Notes: generated from the sequence alone by a model not told the origin. A stretch of 64,000 bases of DNA from CAJQQY01 sp964564545 (GCA_964564545.1 CAZMBP010000125.1:1-64000); one strand, 5' to 3'; shown: positions 33,068 to 42,473, numbered from the stretch's first letter. Made by a program: numbers and translations.

Positions 33068-34480
33068 TTACTCCCATTCTGTATGGAAAATTCCATCTTT
33101 ATCCACTCGCTCATAAGTATGAGAACCAAAATGATCTCGTTGTGCTTGCGTCAAATTCAAAGGCAATCTATCATCTCGGTATGCATCAAAATAGGCTAAC
33201 GAAGTAGAAAAAGCTAAAGTCGGAATTCCTGCGTCAATTGATCTTTTAATCATTGATCGAACAGAGTTATGATTCTTTTTCAAATGCTTTGCAAAAGTTT
33301 CATCGACCATCAAATTTGGTAAGTCAGAATCTGTTGAGAATGCTTTTCGGATATCTTCCAATAACGCTGCTCGAATGATACAACCACCTCTCCAAATTCT
33401 AGCAGTTGCTTCTAAGTCTAGACCAAAACCTTTCTCTTTTGAAGCTTCAGCGAGTAAAGCCATCCCTTGTGAGTAAGCTGTAATGAATGCAAAAAATAAT
33501 GCATCGCCAACTTCTTTTACTAATTTACTTTTATCCACTTTAGGTTTAGAAGATCTTACATTTAAAATTTTCGCAGCAGCAAGTCTTTCATTTTTTAAAG
33601 AAGAAATTCCTCGCATCGTTACGGCAGCATCAATTGTCGGAACAGGTATGCCAAAGTCCATGGCATTTTGCGAAGTCCATTTTCCAGTTCCTTTTTGTTT
33701 GGCTTTGTCGAGAATTTTATCAATCAACATACCTTTGCCGAGATCATCTTTTTGAGTGAAAATTTCAGCGGTGATTTCGACTAAGAAAGATTTTAATTTT
33801 CCTCGATTATATTTTTTATAGGCTTGATGTAATTCTTCATTATTTAAACCTCCGATGTTTTTTAAAATATCGTAACTCTCAGCGAGCAATTGCATCATGG
33901 CATATTCGATTCCGTTGTGAACCATTTTGACATAGTTACCAGCAGAGCTTTTTCCCATATAGGCAACACATGGTTCGTCATTTACTTTTGCAGAAACGGC
34001 TTCCAAAATTTTCTTCACCTTATTATATGCTTTCTTCGAACCACCAGGCATAATGCTCGGTCCGAATCTAGCACCCTTTGCGCCACCTGAAACTCCAACT
34101 CCTAAGAAGGTTACTTTTTTCTCTTTCAGATATTCCAATCGACGTTCTGTATCTTCAAAGAAAGAATTACCTCCATCGATGATGACATCGTTAGGTTCAA
34201 TATGTTTGAGTAAACCATCAATGACAATGTCAACGACTTTTCCAGCAGGAACAAGTAGCATGATTTTTCGAGGTGTTTTTAGCGAAGCAACAAAATCTTT
34301 CATGTCGGTAGTTGCTTTCGCAGGTTTGCCTTCAGCTTCTTCGACGAGTGCTTGAGCTTGCTCTTTATTAGTATCCAATCCGATAATGGAATAACCATGA
34401 TCAGCTACATTCAATAAAAAATTTCTACCCATCACGCCAAGTCCGACCATTCCGAAATCGTATAATTGTTTCTTACTCAT
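33068..34480 (-). CDS. gnd: 6-phosphogluconate dehydrogenase, decarboxylating
   Basis: A 470-residue homodimeric enzyme that converts 6-phosphogluconate to ribulose 5-phosphate with NADPH formation. The NADP-binding motif is FGMVGLGVMGRNFLLNVADH. Substrate-site motifs are VSGGAKGARFGPSIMPGG, the signature MVHNGIEYAMMQLLAESYD and GKGTGKWTSQNAMDFGIPVP, with KKNHNSVRSMIKR and a C-terminal RDHFGSHTYERVD near the end. The length is standard. It is divergent from zwf and pgl; together they form the oxidative pentose phosphate branch. The 378-bp divergent gap contains a large inverted repeat. Confidence 0.97.
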   Translation of the reverse strand: MSKKQLYDFGMVGLGVMGRNFLLNVADHGYSIIGLDTNKEQAQALVEEAEGKPAKATTDMKDFVASLKTPRKIMLLVPAGKVVDIVIDGLLKHIEPNDVIIDGGNSFFEDTERRLEYLKEKKVTFLGVGVSGGAKGARFGPSIMPGGSKKAYNKVKKILEAVSAKVNDEPCVAYMGKSSAGNYVKMVHNGIEYAMMQLLAESYDILKNIGGLNNEELHQAYKKYNRGKLKSFLVEITAEIFTQKDDLGKGMLIDKILDKAKQKGTGKWTSQNAMDFGIPVPTIDAAVTMRGISSLKNERLAAAKILNVRSSKPKVDKSKLVKEVGDALFFAFITAYSQGMALLAEASKEKGFGLDLEATARIWRGGCIIRAALLEDIRKAFSTDSDLPNLMVDETFAKHLKKNHNSVRSMIKRSIDAGIPTLAFSTSLAYFDAYRDDRLPLNLTQAQRDHFGSHTYERVDKDGIFHTEWE

Positions 34481-34600
34481 AAAATGTGTGATTTAATTTT
34501 TGAAAATATTTGCAATAATACGCAATGCTAAAATATTTAGGTGTAAGGATGAGTACAAAATAATATTAATTTAAAAATTAGAGAGAACAATGAGTTCTGG

Positions 34601-34733
34601 ACAATGAGTTCTGGTCTATGAGAAACGGAGCGGGTTGGGCATGGCGAAAAATGTGGGTGCGGGAGCTTGCCTTGTGTTAGGCATTTTTTTCGCCAAGCCT
34701 AACCCGCCCCATTTCTCATTGAGCAGAACTCAT
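34601..34733. repeat. Long imperfect inverted repeat between gnd and zwf
   Basis: The left arm (34601-34653) includes AATGAGTTCTGG, ATGAGAAACGGAGCGGGTT and GGCATGGCGAAAAATG. The right arm (34682-34733) includes CATTTTTTTCGCCAAGCC, TAACCCGCCCCATTTCTCAT and GAGCAGAACTCAT. The arms pair over about 50 nt with scattered mismatches. The end word AATGAGTTCTGG is also repeated directly (34589-34600 region). It lies in a divergent promoter region, so a terminator role is unlikely. GC content is well above the surroundings. Confidence 0.8.
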
Positions 34734-34822
34734 AGAATGTTATTCAAAGAGTTTTGTTTTTTTCTAATTTTTAATTTTTCAACCTTTTAAAACAATGTGT
34801 TGTTGGAGTAATAGAATTTGAG

Positions 34823-34830
34823 TAGGTTTG
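34823..34830 (+). promoter_or_regulatory. -7 promoter box for zwf-pgl
   Basis: TAGGTTTG matches TAnnTTTG and ends 29 nt before the zwf ATG. A TTG about 20 nt upstream could be the -33 element. Confidence 0.55.
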
Positions 34831-34858
34831 ACAAAAATAAATGTAACCAATTAAAAAT

Positions 34859-36385
34859 ATGGATGGAGTAATCTTTGTAATTTTTGGCGCATCAGGAGAT
34901 TTGGCGGTGCGTAAATTAATTCCTGCAATTTTTGAATTGCATAAAGGAAAATATTTACCTAAAAATTTTGCTGTTTTAGGAGTGAGTCGCTCAGATTATT
35001 CCGATGAAGCATTTCGGAGTAAAGTCTTTTTTGCTAATGAATTTATAGAGCATCAGGATAAAGAAAATCGAGATGAGCAAATGGAAAAAGAATTTGCAAA
35101 CAGATTATCCTACATTCCTATCCAAACTTCTAAACCTGATGATTATGCTAAGGTAAAAACAGAATTAGCGAAACTCGATAAGGAATTTAATATCGGAGGG
35201 AATTACATTTATTATTTATCTACGCCTCCATTTTTATATGAAACGATTCCTGCTTGCTTAGCGGCGCATGGTTTGAATGAAGAAAATGATGGTTGGAAAA
35301 GATTGGTTATTGAAAAGCCATTTGGTTATGATCTGGAGACGGCAATCGACTTAAATCAATCGATCAAGAATCATTTTGACGAAGATCAAATTTATCGAAT
35401 TGATCATTATCTAGGAAAAGAAACGGTGCAAAATTTATTAGTTACTCGATTTGCCAATGGGATTTTTGAACCGCTTTGGAATCGAAATTACATCGAGCAT
35501 GTTCAAATTACGAATGCAGAAAATTTGACGGTTGGAAGTCGTGGAGGATATTATGATAAATCTGGAGCGTTGCGAGATATGTTTCAAAATCACTTAATGC
35601 AAATTATTGCACACATCGGAATGGAACCTCCGATTGCTGCTGACGCCGCTTCGATTCGGGATGAAAAATTAAAATTGCTAAAATCAATTCGTCCAATCAA
35701 AGAAGTAAATGTTCCCTCTCAAGTTATTCGAGGACAGTACACGCCTTCGACAATTGATTCAGAAAGAGTAAATGGTTATCGTCAAGAAGAAGGCGTCCCA
35801 AAAGATTCAAGAACAGAAACTTTTGTTGCTTTGAAATTTTTCATTGACAATTGGCGATGGGCAGGCGTTCCATTTTATGTTCGATCTGGAAAAGCAATGC
35901 CGACGAAAGTGACAGAAGTAGTCATCACATTTAAAGATCCACCGAACGCACTTTTCCGAAAAGAAAAACAAGTATATAACGATAATAATCAATTAATTAT
36001 CCGCATCCAACCTAATGAAGGATTGGTGTTGAAATTTGGAATGAAAGTGCCAGGTGCTGGTTTTGAAGTGAAAGATGTGGGGATGGATTTTCATTATTCA
36101 GATTTGACGGATGCACATGTTCCTGCTGCTTACGAACGATTATTATTGGATGTAATAAAAGGTGATGCGACGCTTTATGCGCGAGGAGATTCTGTCGAAG
36201 AGGCTTGGCGATTTGTTGAACCAATTTTGAATGCTTGGAAAAAAAATCCTGAAATTAGAGTTCATGGTTATCCTGCAGGAACTTGGGGGCCAATGGTTGT
36301 TTCAAAATTAATAGAATCGGATAAGGTGACTTGGCGAAATCCATGTAGTAATTTGACGGCGGATGATAATTATTCTGAATTGTAA
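34859..36385 (+). CDS. zwf: Glucose-6-phosphate 1-dehydrogenase
   Basis: A 508-residue enzyme that oxidises glucose 6-phosphate to 6-phosphogluconolactone, entry point of the oxidative pentose phosphate pathway. The nucleotide-binding start is VIFVIFGASGDLAVRKLIPA. Substrate motifs are VIEKPFGYDLETA and the active-site signature RIDHYLGKETVQNLLVTRFA with the catalytic histidine region. Next is GYYDKSGALRDMFQNHLMQI, and later VPFYVRSGKAMPTK. It is followed 93 bp later by pgl and is divergent from gnd. A repeat with terminator-like arms separates zwf and pgl, which may tune the two products. Confidence 0.97.
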   Translation: MDGVIFVIFGASGDLAVRKLIPAIFELHKGKYLPKNFAVLGVSRSDYSDEAFRSKVFFANEFIEHQDKENRDEQMEKEFANRLSYIPIQTSKPDDYAKVKTELAKLDKEFNIGGNYIYYLSTPPFLYETIPACLAAHGLNEENDGWKRLVIEKPFGYDLETAIDLNQSIKNHFDEDQIYRIDHYLGKETVQNLLVTRFANGIFEPLWNRNYIEHVQITNAENLTVGSRGGYYDKSGALRDMFQNHLMQIIAHIGMEPPIAADAASIRDEKLKLLKSIRPIKEVNVPSQVIRGQYTPSTIDSERVNGYRQEEGVPKDSRTETFVALKFFIDNWRWAGVPFYVRSGKAMPTKVTEVVITFKDPPNALFRKEKQVYNDNNQLIIRIQPNEGLVLKFGMKVPGAGFEVKDVGMDFHYSDLTDAHVPAAYERLLLDVIKGDATLYARGDSVEEAWRFVEPILNAWKKNPEIRVHGYPAGTWGPMVVSKLIESDKVTWRNPCSNLTADDNYSEL

Positions 36386-36391
36386 AATTTG

Positions 36392-36460
36392 AACCACAAA
36401 AGGTACAAAAGTTTCACAAAAGAGAAATTCTTATGTGTTTCTTTTGTGCCTTTTGTGGTT
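36392..36460. repeat. Inverted repeat between zwf and pgl
   Basis: Arms AACCACAAAAGGTACAAAAG (36392-36411) and CTTTTGTGCCTTTTGTGGTT (36441-36460) pair over 20 bp with a single U-G compatible difference. The 29-nt loop contains further CACAAAAGAGAAA / TTTCTTTTGTG-like words. It starts 6 nt after the zwf stop. Confidence 0.8.
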
Positions 36461-36478
36461 GAAGAAAATAAAGACAAA

Positions 36479-37186
36479 ATGCCCACTACTCATATTTTTA
36501 AGAACAACGAAGCAGTAGCAGAAGCCTTCGCCGATTTTCTCCAAAAAGAAATAGCGAAAACCGAAAAAATAAATATCGCACTTTCTGGCGGAAGCACTCC
36601 CAAAGTTTTGTTTGATATTTTGGCTAAAAAATATGCAGATAAGATTGATTGGCAAAAAGTACATTTCTACTGGGGAGACGAACGTTGTGTTGCTCCAACC
36701 AATGAAGAGAGTAATTATAAAATGACTAATGAAAAATTACTTCAACATATTAGTATTCCTCCTGGAAATATCCATCGAGTTCTAGGCGAAAATGACCCAA
36801 TCGAAGAAGCCGATCGATATGGAAAATTAATCGAATGGAATTTATTCCTAAAAGATGGTTTGCCAATTTTCGATTTGATAATTTTAGGAATGGGAAGTGA
36901 TGGACATACCGCATCAATTTTCCCTCATCAAATTGAGTTATTAGAATCTGATGAAACTTGTGAAGTAGCTACTCATCCTGAATCAGGTCAACGAAGAATT
37001 ACCTTAACAGGAAAGGTGATTAATGCAGCCAAACAAGTTCATTTTTTAGTGACAGGAGCTTCGAAGAATTCGCTCATAAGAGAGATTTTTTCTAAAACAG
37101 GAAACTATAATAGTTATCCAGCTGCTCACATCGAAAATTCTGAATGGTGGATGGATGAATCGGCAGGAACAGAAGTTAGATTCTAA
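36479..37186 (+). CDS. pgl: 6-phosphogluconolactonase
   Basis: A 235-residue enzyme that hydrolyses 6-phosphogluconolactone, the zwf product. The ATG at 36479 (MPTTHIFKNNEAVAEAF) is the family start; an in-frame ATG at 36389 would translate through the inverted repeat and is rejected. Motifs seen: NIALSGGSTPKVLFDIL, VHFYWGDERCV with the catalytic acidic residue, ESNYKMTNEKLL, IPPGNIHRVLGE and LGMGSDGHTASIFP, and VTGASK near the end. It lies in an operon with zwf. Confidence 0.96.
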   Translation: MPTTHIFKNNEAVAEAFADFLQKEIAKTEKINIALSGGSTPKVLFDILAKKYADKIDWQKVHFYWGDERCVAPTNEESNYKMTNEKLLQHISIPPGNIHRVLGENDPIEEADRYGKLIEWNLFLKDGLPIFDLIILGMGSDGHTASIFPHQIELLESDETCEVATHPESGQRRITLTGKVINAAKQVHFLVTGASKNSLIREIFSKTGNYNSYPAAHIENSEWWMDESAGTEVRF

Positions 37187-37527
37187 AAAATATATTTCAT
37201 CTAGAATGGATGTGGTTAATTTGTTGTTTTTGACTAAGTAATTGGTTATCAATGCTTTGTGTTTTTTCGTTAACTTGGTTGCACTAATCCTACAAACAAT
37301 TGTAGCTCTGATTTGGAGTGTTTTTATTGCCTATTGGCACTTTATTTGTATTTCAACGATTTATAATGTAATGCCACACGACCTTCCGAAATTATAAATT
37401 CTACATTTCACGTCAAACTTGCTATTCCTTTAAATTAAGTTTAAAACACTATAATTATGTTTTAACCCTTATCTCATTTTAAACTAAATCAAAAGGTCAT
37501 TTTACTAATTTACTAAATGAAATATTT
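37187..37527. other. 341-bp intergenic region upstream of the H-NOX operon
   Basis: No gene seen. TTTATTTG near 37345 with TTTGG about 22 nt before it is an approximate promoter match (one mismatch to TAnnTTTG). No terminator was recognised after pgl. Confidence 0.35.
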
Positions 37528-38169
37528 ATGTATGGTATTGTTAATAAAGGAATTAGGGACTTGGTTCTTCGAAATCACGGAGAGGAGGTATGGTTGAAAA
37601 TAAGAGAAGAGGCTAATTGTGAAGAAGATCTTTTTTTGAGTATGGAAGTGTATGATGATGCAATTACCTATAATCTAGTAGGAGCAGCTTCAAAAGTATT
37701 AAATACTTCTGCCCACAATATTCTTGTTGCCTTCGGTGAATTTTGGATGCAGTTTACAGCAACGGAAGGATATGGAGATATTTTACAAATCGCTGGAGTT
37801 AGCTTTCCCCAATTTCTAAGACAACTTGATAATTTGCATAAACGACTTGGAGCTACTTATAAAAATTTGTTACCACCTTCCTTTATTTGTAAAGAAATAG
37901 ACGGACAAACTTTATTGCTTGAATATCATTCAAGCCGGAAGGGATTATCCTCTTTAACGGAGGGTATTTTATTAGGATTGGGGAAGAAATTTAATGTGTC
38001 TGTAGAATTGCAACATTTAAAAAAACAAGAAGAGTTAGGTTATGATGAATATTTAGTAAAGTATATCCCAATAATTGATGATCAAAAACAAGAACTTACT
38101 TTTGAAAATAAACAATCAAACAATGGGAGAGGAAAATGTCCATTTAGTGCAATTTGGAAGTCTAAATAA
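37528..38169 (+). CDS. H-NOX haem nitric oxide/oxygen sensor
   Basis: A 213-residue stand-alone haem sensor. The start MYGIVNKGIRDLVLRNHGEE is typical. The proximal haem ligand is His104 in QLDNLHKRLGATYKN, and the porphyrin-propionate contact Y-x-S-x-R appears as EYHSSRKG (Tyr133, Ser135, Arg137). In facultative aerobes such proteins usually bind NO and inhibit or alter a partner kinase or cyclase. Here the partner is clear: a gene for an HNOBA-histidine kinase starts inside its 3' end (47-bp overlap). The last 25 residues, beyond the usual fold, are polar. Whether it discriminates against O2 depends on the distal pocket, which I cannot judge. Confidence 0.95.
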   Translation: MYGIVNKGIRDLVLRNHGEEVWLKIREEANCEEDLFLSMEVYDDAITYNLVGAASKVLNTSAHNILVAFGEFWMQFTATEGYGDILQIAGVSFPQFLRQLDNLHKRLGATYKNLLPPSFICKEIDGQTLLLEYHSSRKGLSSLTEGILLGLGKKFNVSVELQHLKKQEELGYDEYLVKYIPIIDDQKQELTFENKQSNNGRGKCPFSAIWKSK

Positions 38170-39319
38170 AATATTTCAATTGGTTGACCAAGTTTTTCCT
38201 TTTCATTTAATAATAGATAGGCAATTAAAAGTGGTTCAATTAGGTAAGAATATTAAAAGGATTGAGAATGATTGTGAGGTAGGTCATTTGTTTAATGATT
38301 ATTTTGAGGTTACAAGTCCAAAATTCAAGATCTCATTTGAAGAATTTTCAAAGAAAGTTGGAGACGTATTTATTATTTCATTGAGTACCAAAAACATAAG
38401 TTTTAAAGGAGAGGTGGTAGTTTATAAGGAGGAAGGAATTATTCTTTTTCTAGGTACTCCAATTATTAGTGATGGTGAGATTTTTACGGAATTCAATATT
38501 TCTCTTTCTGATTTTGCTGCATACGATGCTTCCCCTGATTTTTTATTTAGTATGAGGGCTCAGAAGAATTCTTATCGTGAAATTAAAAACCTAGTAAAAG
38601 AGCTCCAAATTAGTAAAACCAAACTATTACGATCTAATTCAGCTTTAAAACAATTTGCTTATATCGCCTCTCATGATCTTCAATCTCCATTGCGAACCGT
38701 TGTAAGTTTTGCCCAATTATTGGAAAAAAAATATGAGGGAAGTTTTGATCCTGTAGCTAAAGAATATCTAGATTTTATCATCTCCGGAACAAAACGGATG
38801 CAACTCTTAATTAATGATTTGTTACAATATGCTAGAGTGCAACAGGTAAAAGAAAAATATGAAATAATTGATATGAATGAGTTGGTTCTACAAGTAACTT
38901 CTGATTTGCAATTTGATATTCAAAAACAAAATGCTAAGATTGAATTTTCCGGCCTTCCTTGCATTTATGTTAACTTAACTTTGATCAAGCAATTATTCCA
39001 GAACTTAATTTCAAATGCGATAAAGTTCCGTCAAATTGAAGACCCGATTATTCAAATTGAGTGTGAAGAGAAAGATAGTGATTGGCTATTTTCTGTAAAG
39101 GACAATGGAATTGGGTTTGAAATGGAGAATGGAAAGAAAATATTTGAAATTTTTCAAAGAGCGGTTGGTTATGGAACGTACGAGGGTACTGGTATAGGGT
39201 TAGCTATTTGCAAAAGAGTGATTGAAAAGCACAAAGGAAAAATTTGGGTAGAATCTGAACTATTAAAAGGTAGTACATTTTATTTTACCATCAATAAGTA
39301 TTTATCATCACAATTTTAA
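38123..39319 (+). CDS. HNOBA-domain histidine kinase, partner of H-NOX
   Basis: About 398 residues. The ATG at 38123 (MGEENVHLVQFGSLNKIF) is chosen over a TTG/ATG at 38075/38078; either overlaps the H-NOX gene and implies translational coupling. Residues about 15-150 match the HNOB-associated domain: KIFQLVDQVFPFHLIIDRQL, VGHLFNDYFEVTSP, GTPIISD. A coiled coil (about 150-175) leads to HisKA with the phospho-acceptor His184 in FAYIASHDLQSPLRTVVSFA. The ATPase domain has the N box in QNLISNAIKFR, DNGIGF and GTGIGLAICKRVIEKHKG. It has no membrane segment, so it is a cytosolic NO-responsive kinase. No response regulator is adjacent. Confidence 0.93.
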   Translation: MGEENVHLVQFGSLNKIFQLVDQVFPFHLIIDRQLKVVQLGKNIKRIENDCEVGHLFNDYFEVTSPKFKISFEEFSKKVGDVFIISLSTKNISFKGEVVVYKEEGIILFLGTPIISDGEIFTEFNISLSDFAAYDASPDFLFSMRAQKNSYREIKNLVKELQISKTKLLRSNSALKQFAYIASHDLQSPLRTVVSFAQLLEKKYEGSFDPVAKEYLDFIISGTKRMQLLINDLLQYARVQQVKEKYEIIDMNELVLQVTSDLQFDIQKQNAKIEFSGLPCIYVNLTLIKQLFQNLISNAIKFRQIEDPIIQIECEEKDSDWLFSVKDNGIGFEMENGKKIFEIFQRAVGYGTYEGTGIGLAICKRVIEKHKGKIWVESELLKGSTFYFTINKYLSSQF

Positions 39320-39341
39320 TTTTCATCTCAATACTGTTAAT

Positions 39342-39376
39342 AAAAAAAGGATTAAGTCTAACTTAATCCTTTTTTT
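39342..39376. terminator. Terminator of the H-NOX/kinase operon
   Basis: A perfect 15-bp stem AAAAAAAGGATTAAG / CTTAATCCTTTTTTT with a 5-nt loop, 22 bp after the kinase stop. Confidence 0.9.
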
Positions 39377-39481
39377 ATATTATATCCATTGAGTTTTATC
39401 ACCCCTATGTAAAAGATGGTTATTCCCTAAACTTTTCCTATTTCTATTCATTTTATTTACAAAAATAACAGCCCAAAACAT

Positions 39482-39489
39482 TAACTTTG
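39482..39489 (+). promoter_or_regulatory. -7 promoter box for gcvP
   Basis: TAACTTTG matches TAnnTTTG and lies 52 nt before the gcvP ATG. No glycine riboswitch-like structure was recognised in the short leader. Confidence 0.6.
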
Positions 39490-39541
39490 CTATCGCAAAA
39501 TTGACCTATATTTTTTTACCAAAACAAATCAAAAAATAGAG

Positions 39542-42466
39542 ATGTTTAACCTTGCCCATTATGACAAATTTGTCAACCGCCATGTCGGTGTAAATGATGC
39601 CGACGAAAAATCTATGCTGAAAGCAATTGGAGTGAAAACACTCAATCAATTGATAAAACAAACAGTACCAAATTCTATCCGCATGAAAGGTGATTTAAAT
39701 ATCCCTACTGCGATGACTGAATATGATTACTTACAGGAACTGAAGCAAACTGCTTCAATGAACAAAGTTTTCAAAAGTTATATAGGATTAGGATACAATG
39801 GTACCATCACACCTTCTGTAATTTCTAGAAATGTATTTCAAAACCCAGGTTGGTACACTCAATATACCCCTTACCAAGCAGAGATTGCGCAAGGTAGATT
39901 GGAGGCATTATTGAATTTCCAAACCATGGTGAGTGACTTGACTGCTTTACCGATTGCCAATGCTTCTTTGCTCGATGAAGGTACTGCTGCAGCTGAGGCG
40001 ATGGCAATGTTTTATTCTCAAAAAAATAAAAGAGTCAAAAAAGGAGCAGAACCTGCTAATGTCTTTTTTGTAGATAATAAAGTTTTAGATCAAACTTATG
40101 ATATCTTAATCACTCGTGCTAAACCATTAAACATCAAAGTGGTAAAAGGCGATTGGAGTTCATACAAGTTTACTGAAAAAACATTTGGAGTGCTTTTGCA
40201 ATATCCTGCAAAAGATGGTTCAGTAGAAGATTACCGAGCATTTGCTGCGGAAGCGAATGACAAGGGAGTTTTCGTAACTGTTGCTGCTGACATTTTGAGT
40301 TTAGCACTTTTGATGCCTCCGGGAGAATGGGGAGCAGATGCTGTTGTTGGAAATACTCAACGATTCGGAGTTCCAATGGGCTACGGTGGACCACATGCCG
40401 CATATTTTGCAACTAAGGAAAAATTCAAACGACAAATTCCAGGAAGAATTATCGGAGTTTCAGTTGATGAACAAGACCAACCTGCTTTACGAATGGCTTT
40501 GCAAACTCGTGAGCAACACATTCGAAGAGAAAAAGCAACTTCAAATATTTGTACTGCACAAGCATTATTGGCAATCATGGCAAGTATGTATGCGGTGTAT
40601 CATGGACCAAATGGAATTCGACAGATTGCTGCTCGAGTTCACACCATGGCGGAAGTGTTGGAAGATAACTTGGAAGACTTAGGGTATAAATTAACGAATA
40701 AATATTACTTCGATACTTTAAGTTTTGAAGCAGATAAAAAACGTCAAGCGAGCATTAAAAAAATCGCTTTGGCAGAAGGTGTGAATTTCCACTACACTTC
40801 TAATACAGTTCAAATTTCATTGGACGAGACTGTTGGAATGGATGACTTGAATCAAATCATTCGAATTTTTGCGAAAGCGAAAAGAAAGAGTTTCAAAGCG
40901 ATGGTTGTTCAACCTCGTGATATGAATTTCCCAATGAAATTAATTCGGGAGACTTCATACATGACTCATCCTATCTTCAATCAATACCATACTGAGTCAG
41001 AAATGATGAGGTATATCAAGCGTTTGGAAAACCGAGATTTATCATTGATGCATTCGATGATTTCTTTGGGAAGTTGTACGATGAAATTGAATGCAGCTAC
41101 TGAGTTGATTCCAGTAAGCTGGGAAGAGTTTGCTAATATTCATCCTTTCGCTCCTACAAATCAAACTAAAGGATATCAAAAAATATTTACAGAATTAGAA
41201 GCATGGTTGAGTGAGATTACTGGTTTTGCAGCTTGTTCTTTGCAACCAAATTCTGGTGCACAAGGTGAGTACACAGGACTTTTGACCATCAAAGCTTACC
41301 ACGAAGCGAATGGTGATTATCATCGAGATATTGCTTTAATTCCTTCATCTGCTCATGGAACAAATCCTGCGAGTGCGGTGATGACAGGAATGAAAGTAGT
41401 GGTTGTGGCTTGCGATGAAAGAGGAAATATTGATGTGGATGATTTGAAAGCAAAAGCAAAAGAACACAAAGATAACTTGGCTGCCTTGATGGTAACTTAC
41501 CCAAGTACGCATGGAGTTTTTGAGGCAAAAATCAAAGAGATTTGTCGAACCGTTCATAAGTATGGAGGGAAAGTTTATATGGATGGAGCGAACATGAATG
41601 CACAAGTTGGAATTACTTCTCCAGGAATTATTGGAGCAGATGTTTGTCACTTAAACTTACATAAAACATTTGCTATTCCTCATGGAGGTGGTGGCCCAGG
41701 AATGGGACCAATTTGTGTGAATGAAAGTTTAGCACCGTTTTTACCAAAACATAAATTAGTAAGAACTGGCGGTAAAAAAGGAATCCATGCAGTATCATCT
41801 GCACCTTGGGGGTCTGCAAGTATTTTGTTGATTTCATATGCTTATATCAAGATGTTAGGTAAAGATGGATTGAAAGATTCTACTTTATATGCCATTTTGA
41901 ATGCGAATTATATCAAGGCTCGTTTGGAAAATGAATATGATGTATTATATGTTGGCGACAAAGGACGAGCAGCACATGAGTTGATTTTAGACTTACGTCC
42001 GTTTAAAGAATTTGCTTCAGCGGAAGATGTAGCGAAGCGATTAATTGATTACGGATTTCATGCACCGACACTTTCATTTCCAGTTGCAGGAACGATTATG
42101 ATCGAGCCAACGGAGAGTGAAAGTAAAGCTGAATTGGATCGTTTTTGTGATGCAATGTTAGCCATCAAAAACGAAATTAATGAGGTTGCGGCAGGTAAAT
42201 TTGAAACTGATAATAATGTACTTCACAATGCTCCACACACCGCAAAAGTAATTACTGCGAATGAGTGGAACTTGCCTTACTCTCGACAAAAAGCTGCTTA
42301 TCCATTACCATATTTACATGAAGGATTTAAGTTTTGGCCATCAGTTGCAAGAGTAAAGAGTGCCTATGGAGATAGAAATTTAATTTGTACTTGTCCTCCA
42401 ATTGAATCGTATGCAGAAGGAAATGGAGAAAGTTCGAATAAGAAAAAAGAAGTAAGTTTAACATAA
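39542..42466 (+). CDS. gcvP: Glycine dehydrogenase (decarboxylating), P protein
   Basis: A 974-residue PLP enzyme of the glycine cleavage system, acting with GcvH, GcvT and Lpd. It is the long, fused form with both halves: the N-terminal half begins FVNRHVGVNDADEKSML and contains SYIGLGYNGTITPSVISRNV and GWYTQYTPYQAEIAQGRLEA. The C-terminal half holds the PLP lysine (about residue 707) in HLNLHKTFAIPHGGGGPGMG, preceded by SLGSCTMKLNAATEL and PNSGAQGEYTGLL. The length fits the family. It is a single gene with its own promoter, and gcvH and gcvT are not nearby. An inverted repeat separates it from hldD. Confidence 0.97.
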   Translation: MFNLAHYDKFVNRHVGVNDADEKSMLKAIGVKTLNQLIKQTVPNSIRMKGDLNIPTAMTEYDYLQELKQTASMNKVFKSYIGLGYNGTITPSVISRNVFQNPGWYTQYTPYQAEIAQGRLEALLNFQTMVSDLTALPIANASLLDEGTAAAEAMAMFYSQKNKRVKKGAEPANVFFVDNKVLDQTYDILITRAKPLNIKVVKGDWSSYKFTEKTFGVLLQYPAKDGSVEDYRAFAAEANDKGVFVTVAADILSLALLMPPGEWGADAVVGNTQRFGVPMGYGGPHAAYFATKEKFKRQIPGRIIGVSVDEQDQPALRMALQTREQHIRREKATSNICTAQALLAIMASMYAVYHGPNGIRQIAARVHTMAEVLEDNLEDLGYKLTNKYYFDTLSFEADKKRQASIKKIALAEGVNFHYTSNTVQISLDETVGMDDLNQIIRIFAKAKRKSFKAMVVQPRDMNFPMKLIRETSYMTHPIFNQYHTESEMMRYIKRLENRDLSLMHSMISLGSCTMKLNAATELIPVSWEEFANIHPFAPTNQTKGYQKIFTELEAWLSEITGFAACSLQPNSGAQGEYTGLLTIKAYHEANGDYHRDIALIPSSAHGTNPASAVMTGMKVVVVACDERGNIDVDDLKAKAKEHKDNLAALMVTYPSTHGVFEAKIKEICRTVHKYGGKVYMDGANMNAQVGITSPGIIGADVCHLNLHKTFAIPHGGGGPGMGPICVNESLAPFLPKHKLVRTGGKKGIHAVSSAPWGSASILLISYAYIKMLGKDGLKDSTLYAILNANYIKARLENEYDVLYVGDKGRAAHELILDLRPFKEFASAEDVAKRLIDYGFHAPTLSFPVAGTIMIEPTESESKAELDRFCDAMLAIKNEINEVAAGKFETDNNVLHNAPHTAKVITANEWNLPYSRQKAAYPLPYLHEGFKFWPSVARVKSAYGDRNLICTCPPIESYAEGNGESSNKKKEVSLT

Positions 42467-42473
42467 ATTGAAA

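Noticed and set aside
36389..36478. N-terminal extension of pgl from an upstream ATG
   Set aside because: It would translate the zwf-pgl inverted repeat; family alignment starts at 36479.
39377..39541. Glycine riboswitch upstream of gcvP
   Set aside because: The leader after the promoter box is only about 45 nt and shows no paired aptamer structure.
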